This document shows, in pieces, positions 1-8,556 of a stretch of DNA of 64,000 nt. This DNA is from Acidimicrobiaceae bacterium. GTDB lineage: Bacteria > Actinomycetota > Acidimicrobiia > Acidimicrobiales > RAAP-2. The notes below the pieces were generated by a model. That model made no database searches. It had not been told where the DNA came from and saw only the letters and a list, made by a program, of their open reading frames with translations. Where the stretch lies: contig DAHUZK010000044.1 in assembly GCA_027306605.1 (NCBI GenBank), forward strand, positions 1 to 64,000. Direction: 5' to 3'. The first letter of the stretch is position 1. Each line of letters opens with the position of its first letter. The position numbers were made by a program, and so were the translations under genes.

Positions 1-92
1 AAGGCTCAGGACTTTGTCCCCTTGTCCGGGGACCTGGCCGGGCGCACCTTGGGCATGAGCCGATCCAGAAGACGACGGGAGGGTACGCCGCG

Positions 93-710
93 ATGTCGAA
101 GGAGCTCGTCGAACGGTTCCTGCCCGTCTACGACGTGTCAGACGGGGTCGCGACCACTGTAGAAGCCGACATCGGGACCTCCTGGGAGGCGCTTCTCGGT
201 GTCGATCTCCTGGAACTCGGACGCGAGGCCCCGTTGGTCGGTGTCCTCGGTGCGGTCCGGGCCTTGCCCGAGCTGTTCGCCCACCTCCTGCACGGGGAGC
301 GTCCAGCCGAGCCTCCCGCATCGATGCGCCTGCGCGACCTTCCTTCGATCCCCATGTCAGCGGGCGGCTGGATCATGCTCGGCGAGCGACCGGGCAAAGA
401 GCTGGCCCTCGGGCTCGTTGGCAAGTTCTGGCGGCCCGTCATCGAGTATGCGGCGATCTCCAGCGCCGACGAGTTCGTGGCCTTCGACGAGCCGGGGTTC
501 GGCAAGACCGTCTACGACCTCTCTGCCCGCCCGCTCGACGAGACGCACACCCTGTTGACGGGTCTCATGCGCACGGCGACGACCGACGAACACGCCCGCC
601 GTTGGTTCCGCCGCTATTGGGCCCTCGGAGTGGGTTCGGGAGCACACATCCTCGTCGGCTCCCTCCTCGACTCGGCACGTCGAGCGTCTGAGCAGCAGAG
701 GGCTTCCTAG
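93..710 (+). CDS. SRPBCC-like conserved hypothetical protein
   Basis: A 205-residue soluble protein with no signal peptide or membrane segment. The pattern of a central GGWIMLGE strand, a GKFWRP motif near residue 110 and a following F-DEPGFGK segment resembles uncharacterised SRPBCC (START-like, ligand-binding) proteins common in actinobacteria. No catalytic residue can be named, so the function stays unknown. The ATG follows a good ribosome site (GGAGGG, about 9 bases upstream). The gene stands alone; the next gene begins about 170 bases downstream. The fold assignment is inference from pattern and could be wrong; that the frame is coding is more certain. Confidence 0.6.
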   Translation: MSKELVERFLPVYDVSDGVATTVEADIGTSWEALLGVDLLELGREAPLVGVLGAVRALPELFAHLLHGERPAEPPASMRLRDLPSIPMSAGGWIMLGERPGKELALGLVGKFWRPVIEYAAISSADEFVAFDEPGFGKTVYDLSARPLDETHTLLTGLMRTATTDEHARRWFRRYWALGVGSGAHILVGSLLDSARRASEQQRAS

Positions 711-879
711 TCAGAAATGCAGGGCAGGGTTGCAGGCCCCGGCGGTGCGATGGCACTACTCAGGCATTGTGCTGCCGGGGCTCAGCTCTCGTTCAGAGTC
801 AGTGGCGGATGTGCTTCTCGTTGTATGGCCGATGCCGTTGCTGCAGACTCTGATGGAGCACCAAAAAGGAGGACGTGCC

Positions 880-1176
880 ATGGACTATGTGATGTTGCTC
901 CGCTGGAAGCAGGGGCTGACTCGTGACCAGCGAGACGGTGCCCTCATGCATCGTGCCGGTTGGAAATACCCCAGCGGCGTGAAGCTCATCGCCGAATATT
1001 GGCCATCGGCCGAGGACCCAGCCGTTGTTTCCATCTTCCAGGCCGAGGACTACGGCGCGTTGATGGAGATCGGCTTCACCTGGGGAGACATCTTCGACGT
1101 CACGGTGCTCCCCGCCATCAGCGCCGATGACGGGCTCGCGATTGGATCGGACGTTATGGGTCGTCGGCAGTTCTGA
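880..1176 (+). CDS. DUF3303-like small protein
   Basis: A 98-residue protein starting at the ATG that follows a strong AAAGGAGG ribosome site; longer upstream extensions of the frame lack such a site. The sequence has the DUF3303 layout: an N-terminal strand (YVMLLRWK), a [11 protein letters not shown] centre, then a [10 protein letters not shown] segment and an [16 protein letters not shown]-terminal part. That is the ferredoxin-like dimeric alpha-beta barrel pattern of these proteins. No biochemical role is established for the family. It is monocistronic here, between the SRPBCC-like gene and the PAP2-MsrB fusion gene. Confidence 0.65.
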   Translation: MDYVMLLRWKQGLTRDQRDGALMHRAGWKYPSGVKLIAEYWPSAEDPAVVSIFQAEDYGALMEIGFTWGDIFDVTVLPAISADDGLAIGSDVMGRRQF

Positions 1177-1247
1177 GTTCAGGAGCGACGTCGAACTTCG
1201 GTCCTGACAGGAGCGTCCCGAGATCGATTGGGGCACCACGGGGCGAA

Positions 1248-2588
1248 GTGTCGCGGCGAAGCAGAGCCGGAAGGCTGCCACAGGGTCGAGTGAGCCGAGA
1301 GCACCGTGTCCTGCGGGCGGACGAGCCGCCAACGCCCACAGTGCTCGTCGTCGCCGCCGCGCTCGCCGTCCTCGGCCTCGTCGTGTTCGTGCTCTTGGCG
1401 GAGGACCTCCTCGACGGCGGCGGCCTCATCTCCCACGATCAAGCGATTCTCTCCTGGTTCGTCGGCCTTCGGACCGCCGCCCTGGTGTTCGGGGCCGAGG
1501 TCGTCAGTGCGCTCGGCAGCTTCGTCGCCCTGGCGATGCTCTCGGGGTGTTTGGCGGTGTTCGTTCGCGCTCGGGGCTGGCACCTCGCCCTCGCCGTTGC
1601 TCCGCTGACGGGACTGCTCGTCGCCGGCCTGGCCTCGACCGGCGCAAAGGCGGTGTTCGGCAGGGACCGCCCGCCTCGCTTGCTCCACTCCACCTCGGTG
1701 ACTCTGGCTTCGTTTCCCTCCGGTCACGCGACCGATGCCGCCGCATGCTTCCTGGCCGGATCGCTCGTCTTGGCCCTGACCGTCTCGGATTGCCGACGCT
1801 CACAAGCACTCTGCGTCGGTGCGGGGTTTGCCGGGGCAGGTCTCGTCGGTCTGAGCCGGCCGGTACTGGGGGTGCACTGGCTCTCGGACGTCGTTGCCGG
1901 GTGGGCCCTCGGGATGGCCATCGCCATCGCCGTCGTGGTGGCTTCGTGGTACTGGGCAACGCGTCGGATGCGGCGCCCCGTGCCTCGGCCTTCGCCCGAT
2001 CACGTCGGTCTGCGGGCCATTCTCGTGGGGTTCTTCGGCGGGCTTTCGTCACGGGACGGGTTCCGAGAGAATGGAGAGGTGGCCGACCGCGACGAGGAGC
2101 GAGCCCGGGAGAGGGACGGGGAGCGTTACGACCAGGACCCCGAGGCGCTCGGGCGACTCTCCCCCCGGCAGTACGCCGTGACGCAGGAGAGCGCCACCGA
2201 GCCTGCTTTCGCCAACGAGTTCTGGGACAAGAAGGACGCCGGGATCTACGTGGACATCGTCTCGGGGGAACCGCTGTTCGCCTCCCTGCAGAAGTTCGAC
2301 AGCGGGTGCGGCTGGCCCAGCTTCACGATCCCGCTCGAGCCGGCCAACGTGGTCGAGCGGTCCGACACCAGCCATGGGATGGTCAGGACGGAGGTCCGGT
2401 CCGCGCACGGGGACAGTCACCTCGGACACGTCTTCGAGGACGGGCCGCCCGAGCAGGGCGGGCTGCGCTACTGCATCAACTCGGCGGCCCTACGCTTCGT
2501 GCCCTACGAGGAGCTCGAAGCAGAAGGCTACGGGCGCTACCGGCGGCTCTTCGACGGGGCCGCTCTCGACGCGGAGGTGGACGGATGA
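1248..2588 (+). CDS. msrB: PAP2 phosphatase fused to zinc-less MsrB
   Basis: A 446-residue two-domain protein. Residues about 30-235 form a membrane PAP2 (acid phosphatase/vanadium haloperoxidase) domain with the three signatures [11 protein letters not shown] (134-144), SFPSGHATD (155-163) and [12 protein letters not shown] (203-213, with the catalytic His210). After a charged linker (about 275-296), residues 297-440 are a peptide-methionine (R)-S-oxide reductase: [21 protein letters not shown] and RYCINS with the catalytic Cys409. The two CxxC zinc motifs of many MsrB proteins are absent ([10 protein letters not shown] and [10 protein letters not shown] instead), as in PilB/MsrAB-type enzymes. 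An in-frame GTG at 2079 could start MsrB separately. The stop overlaps the msrA start (ATGA). The GTG at 1290 is an alternative first start. Confidence 0.8.
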   Translation: MSRRSRAGRLPQGRVSREHRVLRADEPPTPTVLVVAAALAVLGLVVFVLLAEDLLDGGGLISHDQAILSWFVGLRTAALVFGAEVVSALGSFVALAMLSGCLAVFVRARGWHLALAVAPLTGLLVAGLASTGAKAVFGRDRPPRLLHSTSVTLASFPSGHATDAAACFLAGSLVLALTVSDCRRSQALCVGAGFAGAGLVGLSRPVLGVHWLSDVVAGWALGMAIAIAVVVASWYWATRRMRRPVPRPSPDHVGLRAILVGFFGGLSSRDGFRENGEVADRDEERARERDGERYDQDPEALGRLSPRQYAVTQESATEPAFANEFWDKKDAGIYVDIVSGEPLFASLQKFDSGCGWPSFTIPLEPANVVERSDTSHGMVRTEVRSAHGDSHLGHVFEDGPPEQGGLRYCINSAALRFVPYEELEAEGYGRYRRLFDGAALDAEVDG

Positions 2589-3103
2589 GCGAGGGAACGG
2601 CGAAGGCGATCCTGGCCGGCGGGTGCTTCTGGGGCATGCAGGACCTGATCAGGAAGCGTCCCGGTGTGCTCGCGACCAGGGTCGGCTACACCGGGGGAAA
2701 CGTCGAGAACGCCACCTATCGCAACCACGGCACCCATGCCGAGGCGATCGAGATCGTGTTCGATCCAGTCCAGACGTCCTATCGCGAATTGCTGGAATTC
2801 TTCTTCCAGATCCACGACCCCACCACGCGCAACCGTCAGGGCAACGACGTCGGCAGCAGCTACCGCTCGGCCATCTTCTACCTCGACGACGAGCAGCGCC
2901 GGATCGCCGAGGACACCATCGCCGACGTGGAGGCGTCGGGCCTGTGGCCCGGGAAGGTGGTCACCGAGGTGACACCGGCCGGCCCCTTCTGGGAGGCCGA
3001 GCCGGAGCACCAGGACTATCTCGAGCGCTTTCCCAGCGGCTACACCTGTCACTTCCCGCGTCCCGGCTGGGTCCTGCCGCGACGCGGCGACGCCGTGGCC
3101 TGA
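2585..3103 (+). CDS. msrA: Peptide-methionine (S)-S-oxide reductase MsrA
   Basis: A 172-residue MsrA that reduces the S epimer of methionine sulfoxide in proteins, complementing the MsrB domain encoded just upstream. The catalytic motif GGCFW is at residues 12-16 (Cys14), followed by [12 protein letters not shown], the NATYRN and [12 protein letters not shown] signatures, and a typical C-terminal half with YRSAIFY and HQDYLERFP. Length is normal for the family. The start ATG overlaps the stop of the PAP2-MsrB gene in an ATGA tetranucleotide, so translation is probably coupled. It is expected to act in the cytoplasm using thioredoxin. Confidence 0.95.
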   Translation: MSEGTAKAILAGGCFWGMQDLIRKRPGVLATRVGYTGGNVENATYRNHGTHAEAIEIVFDPVQTSYRELLEFFFQIHDPTTRNRQGNDVGSSYRSAIFYLDDEQRRIAEDTIADVEASGLWPGKVVTEVTPAGPFWEAEPEHQDYLERFPSGYTCHFPRPGWVLPRRGDAVA

Positions 3104-3141
3104 GCTCGACGCCAGCGGGTGGCCACGCCCGTGCGGCTGTT

Positions 3142-3155
3142 GGGACCTTGGTCCC
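3142..3155 (+). promoter_or_regulatory. DosR/DevR-box-like palindrome upstream of SHOCT operon
   Basis: GGGACCTTGGTCCC: perfect GGGAC/GTCCC arms with a 4-bp centre, as in the mycobacterial DosR consensus GGGACTWWAGTCCC. If the box is centred at -42.5, the start point would be near 3191. A TACAAG hexamer sits at 3179-3184, exactly where its -10 element should be. This leaves a leader of about 53 bases with a GAGGAGAGG ribosome site before the ATG at 3244. Regulator identity is inference; no dosR gene lies in the window. Confidence 0.6.
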
Positions 3156-3243
3156 TGGCCACTCTGCGCCGGCGGGCGTACAAGTGGAGAGCGCGCGCAC
3201 CGTCGCCACGCTGAGACCGCACAGAGGCACGGAGGAGAGGTCC

Positions 3244-3648
3244 ATGATCGCCGACGACTACCCGCTGAGCGGGGTGTTCCTGTCGATGTTGTACTTCTTC
3301 TTGTTCTTCATCTGGATCTGGATTCTCTTCACCGTCCTCGTCGACCTCTTCCGGAGCGCGGATCTGAGCGGTTGGACCAAGGCGCTGTGGTGCATCTTCG
3401 TGATCCTTCTTCCGTTCCTCGGCGTCTTGGTCTACCTGGTGGCGCGGGGCGGCACGATGCAGGAGCGCAAGGTGAACGACGTCGCCGCACAGCAGCGCGC
3501 CTTCGACGACTCCATCCGAGAGGCGGTCGGGACGGACGGCGGCGATGTCGCATCCAGGCTCGGTCAGCTCGCCACCTTGAAGTCCGAGGGTGTGCTGACC
3601 GATGCCGAGTTCGAGGCCGAGAAGGAGAAGGTGCTGGCAGGACGCTGA
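3244..3648 (+). CDS. PLDc_N/SHOCT membrane protein
   Basis: A 134-residue protein with two membrane helices (about 11-35 and 44-67) in the arrangement of the phospholipase-D-nuclease N-terminal (PLDc_N) domain, including the W-KALWCIFVILLPFLGVLVYL segment. It ends in a SHOCT motif (about 104-134: LGQLATLKSEGVLTDAEFE), a short oligomerisation or targeting module found at the C-termini of many actinobacterial stress proteins. It is the first gene of a three-gene operon with a DUF6325 protein and a second SHOCT protein. A GAGGAGAGG ribosome site precedes the ATG, and a DosR-like box lies about 95 bases upstream. The molecular role is unknown. Confidence 0.8.
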   Translation: MIADDYPLSGVFLSMLYFFLFFIWIWILFTVLVDLFRSADLSGWTKALWCIFVILLPFLGVLVYLVARGGTMQERKVNDVAAQQRAFDDSIREAVGTDGGDVASRLGQLATLKSEGVLTDAEFEAEKEKVLAGR

Positions 3649-3690
3649 GGGTCCGAACGGGCCATCGCACGCGAGCGGAGGGAGCCGGAG

Positions 3691-4128
3691 ATGGCAGAAG
3701 AGGACGGGTCGCTGGGACCGATCAGCTACCTGATGGTGGAGTTCCCGGGAAGCAAGATGACGGGGGAGGGTCTGCCCATCCTGGTCGACCTCGTCGAACG
3801 GGGTGTGATCAGGATCCTGGACCTGGTCTTCGTGGCGAAGGGCCAGGACGACACCCTGAACGTCATCGAGCTGGCGGACCTGGACCGGGACGGGACCATG
3901 GATCTGGCCGTCTTCGAAGGCGTGTCGTCGGGTCTCGTGGGCCAGGACGACCTGGCCGAGGCGGCGCCGGTGATCGCGCCCGGCTCTTCGGCCGCCATCT
4001 TGGTCTTCGAGAACCGCTGGGCCACGAGCTTCGTGCAGGCCCTTCGCCGTGGCGGGGCCCAACTCGTCGCGGCCGGCTACATCCCACAGGACGACCTCGT
4101 GGCCGCGCTCGATGCGGCAGGGGGCTGA
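3691..4128 (+). CDS. DUF6325 family protein
   Basis: A 145-residue soluble protein of the DUF6325 (DUF1269-like) type. It begins GPISYLMVEFPGS, continues with LVERGVIRILDLVFV and an IELADLD segment, and ends in ALRRGGAQLVAAGYIP-type helices. Such proteins are usually found beside SHOCT-domain genes in actinobacteria, as here, and their function is not established. A GGAGGGAG ribosome site precedes the ATG. It lies 42 bases after the PLDc_N/SHOCT gene and 12 bases before the next SHOCT gene, so it is almost certainly co-transcribed. Confidence 0.75.
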   Translation: MAEEDGSLGPISYLMVEFPGSKMTGEGLPILVDLVERGVIRILDLVFVAKGQDDTLNVIELADLDRDGTMDLAVFEGVSSGLVGQDDLAEAAPVIAPGSSAAILVFENRWATSFVQALRRGGAQLVAAGYIPQDDLVAALDAAGG

Positions 4129-4140
4129 AAGGAGAGTGAC

Positions 4141-4446
4141 GTGCCACTTCTGAGAGGGATGGCCCGCACGGCTGTCGTCGCAGGGACCGCGACCGCGGTC
4201 TCCAACCGCGTGTCACGCCGCCAGGCGAACCGTTGGGCCCAACAGGACGAGCAGCAGGACGAGCAACAGCAGTACGCGCAGCAGCAGCAGTACACCGCAC
4301 CGCCGGCGTCGCCTGCTCCCCAGGCTGCGGCAGCACCGAGGGATCAGGTGGCGCAGTTGAAGGATCTGGCCGAGCTCAAGGCACAAGGGGTCCTCACCGA
4401 CGCCGAGTTCGAGGCCCAGAAGGCCCGTATCCTGGCCGGCGGCTGA
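4141..4446 (+). CDS. SHOCT-domain small protein
   Basis: A 101-residue protein with a GTG start seven bases after a GAAAGGAG ribosome site. An N-terminal short hydrophobic segment (MARTAVVAGTATAVSNRV) is followed by a Gln-rich, low-complexity stretch (about residues 36-52), a Pro/Ala linker and a C-terminal SHOCT motif (LKDLAELKAQGVLTDAEFE). This is the common actinobacterial architecture that accompanies DUF6325. The shared SHOCT motif with the operon's first gene suggests the two proteins associate. The stop codon lies in the first unit of a 13-bp tandem repeat. Confidence 0.75.
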   Translation: MPLLRGMARTAVVAGTATAVSNRVSRRQANRWAQQDEQQDEQQQYAQQQQYTAPPASPAPQAAAAPRDQVAQLKDLAELKAQGVLTDAEFEAQKARILAGG

Positions 4447-4476
4447 CGCCGGCGGCTGACTCCGGCGGCTGACTCC
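4436..4476 (+). repeat. 13-bp tandem repeat carrying the stop codon
   Basis: Three units of roughly CCGGCGGCTGACT begin at the end of the SHOCT gene. TGA occurs at 4444 (the real stop), 4457 and 4470, 13 bp apart, so the three stops fall in three different reading frames. Confidence 0.8.
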
Positions 4477-4531
4477 GGCAGCGGACGGGACGGCCCCCAC
4501 CGGCCTCGGCCGACCCGCCGGCCGGCCGGGT

Positions 4532-5242
4532 TCAGCCGCTCTTGGTCTGGAACTGGTACGTGAACGGGGCCGACGGCGGGGTCAGCGTGGTCGAGCGGTG
4601 GTTCGAGGTGACGGTGATCTTGGTGCCACCGGCTCCCACGTCCACCTGGGCGGGCCCGAGCAGGATCTGTTTCCGCGAGCTGTTCGGTGGCACGATGCCG
4701 GCGAAGGCGGGCGTCTGTCCGGGTGCACCGATGCTCACCCACGACCTCCCGGTCGACGTGCTGACGGTCACCGCGTAGGCCGTGACGGGGACGCTGTAGG
4801 TCGCCGAGCCGTTCCCTGTGGAGACCTGCGTCGCCAGCGGTGCCTTCGGTGTGGTCGCAGGGGTGATGTCGTGCGCCTGTGCCAGCGTCGTGGAGGTGCC
4901 GGCGGCGCTCCCTCCCGTCGAGGTGCCTTTCAGTACCCCCGCCTTGACGAGGCCCAGCGCCACGCCGGCGCCGACCACGGCGACCGCCACGACGACGACG
5001 GCGACGCGGAGCAGGCGCGAGGTGCGGGGACGTCGGTGCACATGGGTACTTCTCGAGACGGCAGGGATCTCGTCCGTCCGGGCATAGGTCGGGTAGCCGT
5101 CGGCGAACAACTGGCCTTGCATGGCGTGCGTGCCCGTCCCGGCCTGACCGGGCCCGGGGTGATCGTCGAGAGGGGGGCGCGCGAAAACGGCCGTGGCATA
5201 GGGATCGTGTCCGAACCCTGCGTCATCGGCTTGCAAGTCCAT
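4532..5242 (-). CDS. Single-pass membrane protein with RodZ-C-terminal-like domain
   Basis: A 236-residue protein with a disordered N-terminus, one membrane helix at about residues 77-99 (preceded by Arg-rich RRPRTSRLLR) and an extracytoplasmic C-terminal domain. The C-terminal part (SVPVTAYAVTVSTSTGRSWVSIG through VDVGAGGTKITVTSN) has the beta-strand pattern of the DUF4115 domain at the end of RodZ proteins, here without the cytoplasmic HTH, so it is not RodZ itself. The ATG chosen has a GGGAGG about 12 bases upstream; an ATG at 5284 is an alternative. It is divergently transcribed from the DUF2236 gene. Function unknown. Confidence 0.6.
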   Translation of the reverse strand: MDLQADDAGFGHDPYATAVFARPPLDDHPGPGQAGTGTHAMQGQLFADGYPTYARTDEIPAVSRSTHVHRRPRTSRLLRVAVVVVAVAVVGAGVALGLVKAGVLKGTSTGGSAAGTSTTLAQAHDITPATTPKAPLATQVSTGNGSATYSVPVTAYAVTVSTSTGRSWVSIGAPGQTPAFAGIVPPNSSRKQILLGPAQVDVGAGGTKITVTSNHRSTTLTPPSAPFTYQFQTKSG

Positions 5243-5434
5243 GGCCGTTTCTTCGACCTCCCACGCCCCGTCCTTGATGCCTGTCATCCCAATTATGCAG
5301 GTCCGAGCAGCCTTTCGTGCGTCGGGGCTGCCCAGACCAGGCAGCTCGGGCCGTGCCCCGCCCGGTGAGCGGGAAACCTCCTCCTCGTCCCTGATGGATC
5401 TCACCTGGCCCGGGCACCGTGAGAGGCTCGGACG

Positions 5435-6328
5435 GTGACGTTCTCCCGGGCCGAGGAGGCCCTCCCCGCACCAGGCGAACCCCTCGGCCCCGAATCGCTG
5501 GTCTGGCGGCTGGGCTCGCCCCGGGCCGGTCTCCTCGTGGCCGGCCGGGCCCTCGTCCTCCAGACGTCGCACCCGGTCGTCGGCGCGGGCGTGCGCGACC
5601 ACTCGGTCTTCACCGAGGACCCCTGGGGGCGGCTCGACCGAACGCTGCGGTCGCTCCAGCTGCAACTGTTCGGGGGCGATGCCGCCTCGGCAGAGGCACG
5701 GCGGCTGCGAAGGCTGCACCGCTCCATGACCGGCATCGGCTTCGACGGTCGGCCCTATCGCGCGCTCGACCCCGAGGCGTACGCCTGGGTCCACCTCACG
5801 AACTTCGACAGCACCCTGGCCTACCACCGCTGGTTCGGACCCTCGCTGGACCGGACCCAACAGGAGCAGCTCTACGCCGAGTGGCGGCGCGTCGGGCTCG
5901 TCCTCGGGGTACGCGGCCACCGGATGCCGAGCGACCTCGACGGCTGCCGCACCTACGTGGCGGACATGGTGTCCTCGACGCTCGTCGACAACGAGACGGT
6001 GCGCACGCTCCTGGCCGGCCTGAGCCTGTCGGGCGTGTCGCCCCCGCCCGGATGGTTGCCCGCCCCCGTCTGGCACGCGCTGCGCCCGCTGGGCGGCGGG
6101 TTCTTGCGCGACGTCACCGTCGGCACGCTGCCTACGGCGTTGCGCCAGCGCCTTGGCCTGCGCTGGGGCACTCTGGACCGGCGCCGGTTGCAGGCCGCCG
6201 CCGCGCTGATCCGGGCCGTCACGGCACCGTTGCCCGATTGGCTGGCGCAGTACCCGGAGGGGGCGCGGGCCCGGGCGGCGGCGCGCGCGTGCGCGGCAGG
6301 CGGCGGACCGGGCCGGGCCGCCGCCTGA
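5435..6328 (+). CDS. DUF2236/MpaB-family oxygenase-like protein
   Basis: A 297-residue protein of the oxygenase MpaB/DUF2236 family, which includes latex-clearing protein Lcp and related haem b proteins. Typical features are the early helix LLVAGRALVLQTSHPVVGAGVRDHS, the EDPWGRLDRTLRSL segment, RRLHRSMTG-GFDGRPYRA and AYAWVHLTNFDS. The GTG start follows GAGAGGCTCG. A second member of the family is encoded at 22141-23097. Substrate unknown; oxidation of a lipid or polymer is possible by family analogy only. Divergent from the membrane protein on the left and about 60 bases before the SDR operon. Confidence 0.8.
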   Translation: MTFSRAEEALPAPGEPLGPESLVWRLGSPRAGLLVAGRALVLQTSHPVVGAGVRDHSVFTEDPWGRLDRTLRSLQLQLFGGDAASAEARRLRRLHRSMTGIGFDGRPYRALDPEAYAWVHLTNFDSTLAYHRWFGPSLDRTQQEQLYAEWRRVGLVLGVRGHRMPSDLDGCRTYVADMVSSTLVDNETVRTLLAGLSLSGVSPPPGWLPAPVWHALRPLGGGFLRDVTVGTLPTALRQRLGLRWGTLDRRRLQAAAALIRAVTAPLPDWLAQYPEGARARAAARACAAGGGPGRAAA

Positions 6329-6344
6329 GGTCGGGCACCGGGGT

Positions 6345-6371
6345 TATGGTGGGCGGCTGACGGGGCGTCAG
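6345..6371 (+). promoter_or_regulatory. Promoter-operator for the SDR-amidohydrolase operon
   Basis: A perfect inverted repeat CTGACG-GGG-CGTCAG at 6357-6371 begins 30 bases before the GTG of the SDR. A TATGGT hexamer at 6345-6350 could be its -10 element, which would put the transcription start at the first base of the palindrome, a repressor-type position. Related palindromes occur at 32154, 58437 and 62373. The cognate regulator is not in the window. Confidence 0.5.
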
Positions 6372-6386
6372 ATTCGGGGGACGAGC

Positions 6387-7259
6387 GTGGACGATCTGAA
6401 CGGCAAGGTCGCCGTGGTCACCGGTGGAGCGGCCGGAATCGGCCGCGGCATCGTCGAGGCACTCCTCGGGGAAGGGGCGCGTGTCGTCGTGGCCGACATC
6501 GAGCAACCGGTCCTCGACGTGGCCGTCAAGGAGCTCGGGGAGATCGGATCGGTCCGGGGCGTCCTGACCGACGTCTCGTCGGCCGAGTCGGTCGAGGCCT
6601 TGGCCGCCGACGTCTTCGCCAACGACGGCGGCTGTCACCTCCTGTTCAACAACGCCGGCGTCACCTCGGGTGGCGGTGGCCGGCCCTGGGAACAGGAAGC
6701 AAACGACTGGGCGTGGTGCTTCTCGGTCAACGTCTTCGGGGTGGCCCACGGGATGTTGTCCTTCGTCCCCCGGATGATCGAGTCCGGCGAGGAGGGAATC
6801 GTGGTGAACACGTCCTCCATGGACGGGGGGATCGCCCCGGTGCCGTACGCATCGGTCTATGCCTCGAGCAAGGCGGCCATCTCGTGCCTGACCGAGGCGC
6901 TGGCCCACCAGCTGGCTGCGGCGGGAACGGCACTGCGCGCCGCAGTGTTCTACCCGTCCGGCGGGCTGCTCGACACCGGGCTCTGGACCGCGCAACGCAA
7001 CCGTCCCGCCTCGCTGGCCCGTCGCAAGCCCCGGCCCCCGGCCCCGGGCACGACCTTCGAGGAGTTCAGGGCGCAGCTGGAAGCGGCGGGCCGCCCCGCC
7101 GATGTCGTGGACCTGCGCGAGCTCGGGCGCTTCTGTCTCGAGGGCGTGAAGCGGGGCGATTTCGTCATCGGGCACGGGCTGGACGAGGCTGCAGCCATGC
7201 TGCACCGGCGGGCCGACGCCATTGCGGCCGGCCGGCTCCCGCCGGCGGCGTTGTCCTGA
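6387..7259 (+). CDS. Short-chain dehydrogenase/reductase (operon first gene)
   Basis: A 290-residue classical SDR. The Rossmann motif TGGAAGIGRG is near residue 13, NNAG near residue 89, a catalytic Ser in NTSSMDG and the YxxxK pair in YASSK near residue 155. It probably oxidises or reduces a hydroxyl/keto group with NAD(P). GTG start (no ATG at the conserved N-terminus). The C-terminal 80 residues extend beyond the minimal SDR core. The stop overlaps the ATG of the following amidohydrolase by one base, making it the leading gene of a four-gene operon with two amidohydrolases and an acetoacetate-decarboxylase-like protein. Confidence 0.85.
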   Translation: MDDLNGKVAVVTGGAAGIGRGIVEALLGEGARVVVADIEQPVLDVAVKELGEIGSVRGVLTDVSSAESVEALAADVFANDGGCHLLFNNAGVTSGGGGRPWEQEANDWAWCFSVNVFGVAHGMLSFVPRMIESGEEGIVVNTSSMDGGIAPVPYASVYASSKAAISCLTEALAHQLAAAGTALRAAVFYPSGGLLDTGLWTAQRNRPASLARRKPRPPAPGTTFEEFRAQLEAAGRPADVVDLRELGRFCLEGVKRGDFVIGHGLDEAAAMLHRRADAIAAGRLPPAALS

Positions 7260-8500
7260 TGGCGCCAGCCGCCGTCTCCGAGCGCTACACGGTGGTCTCG
7301 GCCGACGGCCACGCCGGGGGTGACGTCGGGGACTACAAGGCGTACCTGGCCAGCCGCTGGCACGAGGAGTTCGACGCCTGGGCGGCCTCCTACGTCAACC
7401 CCTACGCCGACCTCATCGCACCGATCGCCTACCGCTCGTGGGACAGCGCCCGCCGCCTGGCCGAGACGGAGTCCGACGGCGTTGCCGCCGAGGTGCTCTA
7501 CCCCAACACGGTGCCGCCCTTCTTCGCCGAGGGGAACCTCGTCGCCCTCCCGCCGACCCCAGAGGACTACGAGCGGCGCTGGGCGGGGGTGCAGGCGCAC
7601 AACCGGTGGATGGCCGATTTCTGCGCCGCCACCCCGGGCCGGCGGGCGGGCATCGTGCAGGTCTTCGCCAACGACATGGACGACGCCGTGGCCGAGGTCC
7701 GCTGGGCCGCCGCGACGTTCGGGCAGCCCTTCGGCGGGATCCTCCTGCCGTCCATCCCGCCCAACTCGCACCTGCCACCTCTGTGGGAGGACCACTACGA
7801 ACCGCTCTGGCGGGTCTGCGCCGAGCTCGACGTGCCCATCAACATCCATGGCGGCAGCGCGCTGCCCGACTACGGGGAGCACGAGGCGGCGCGGGCGATG
7901 ATGCTGATCGAGATCCCCTGGTTCAGCCACCGCTCGGTCTGGCACCTCATCTTCTCCGGCGTGCTGGAGCGCTACCCGACCCTGCGTTTCGCCGTCACCG
8001 AGCAGGGCGTCGCCTGGTTGCCCCGGGGGCTGGAGACCCTCGACTGGTTCTACGGCCGCATGACGACCGCCAACGCGGCGGAGGCGAACTTCTTCGGTGC
8101 GGCCGCGGCCAAGATGACGATGACGCCGAGCGAGTACTTCGCCCGCAACTTCTGGATCGGTGCCAGCTTCTTGCGGCCGAGCGAGGCGCCTCTCTGCCGT
8201 GATCTGGGCATCGGGCACGTCATGTGGGGGTCGGATTACCCGCACTCGGAGGGGAGCTACCCCTACACGACCGAGGCTCTGCGGGTGGCCTTCGCCGATT
8301 TCGACGAGCCCGACGTGCGGTCCATGGTCGAGTCGACGGCCGCGTCCTTCTACGGCTTCGACCTCCATGCGCTTCGGGCGGTCGGCGACCGCGTCGGCCC
8401 TCGGGTGGCCGACGTGGCGCGCCCGCTCCCGGCGGCGGACTGGCCGACGCAGACGACCTGCAACGCCTTCGACCCCACGCAGATCCTGCGGGCCTGGTGA
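7259..8500 (+). CDS. Amidohydrolase-2 family metal-dependent hydrolase A
   Basis: A 413-residue TIM-barrel hydrolase of the amidohydrolase-2 (ACMSD/decarboxylase-like) group. It begins YTVVSADGHAGG (metal ligands D-x-H), has INIHGGSALPDY in mid-barrel, RFAVTEQGVAWLP, an FWIGASF segment and the late GSDYPHSEG motif carrying the conserved Asp/His. Members hydrolyse or decarboxylate ring compounds. The exact substrate is unknown. It is a paralogue of the gene at 9330-10586. The start overlaps the SDR stop by one base (TGATG). Its stop opens a 14-bp tandem repeat. Confidence 0.85.
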   Translation: MAPAAVSERYTVVSADGHAGGDVGDYKAYLASRWHEEFDAWAASYVNPYADLIAPIAYRSWDSARRLAETESDGVAAEVLYPNTVPPFFAEGNLVALPPTPEDYERRWAGVQAHNRWMADFCAATPGRRAGIVQVFANDMDDAVAEVRWAAATFGQPFGGILLPSIPPNSHLPPLWEDHYEPLWRVCAELDVPINIHGGSALPDYGEHEAARAMMLIEIPWFSHRSVWHLIFSGVLERYPTLRFAVTEQGVAWLPRGLETLDWFYGRMTTANAAEANFFGAAAAKMTMTPSEYFARNFWIGASFLRPSEAPLCRDLGIGHVMWGSDYPHSEGSYPYTTEALRVAFADFDEPDVRSMVESTAASFYGFDLHALRAVGDRVGPRVADVARPLPAADWPTQTTCNAFDPTQILRAW

Positions 8501-8545
8501 GCAGAGCAGTGAGCACAGAGCAGTGAGCACAGAGCAGTGAGCACA
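8498..8545 (+). repeat. 14-bp tandem repeat with repeated stop codons
   Basis: Three units of AGCAGTGAGCACAG follow the amidohydrolase stop. TGA occurs at 8498 (real stop), 8510, 8524 and 8538, covering all three frames. The array lies between two genes of the same operon and ends just before the GGGGAGGA ribosome site of the next gene. Confidence 0.85.
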
Positions 8546-8556
8546 GGGGAGGAACC

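Noticed and set aside
8-33. AGGACTTTGTCCCC and GTCCCCTTGTCCGGGGAC near the left edge, resembling a DosR box or a terminator
   Set aside because: The centre is 3 rather than 4 bp in the first reading and the larger inverted repeat lacks a T-run. It lies at the window edge, so what it serves cannot be judged.
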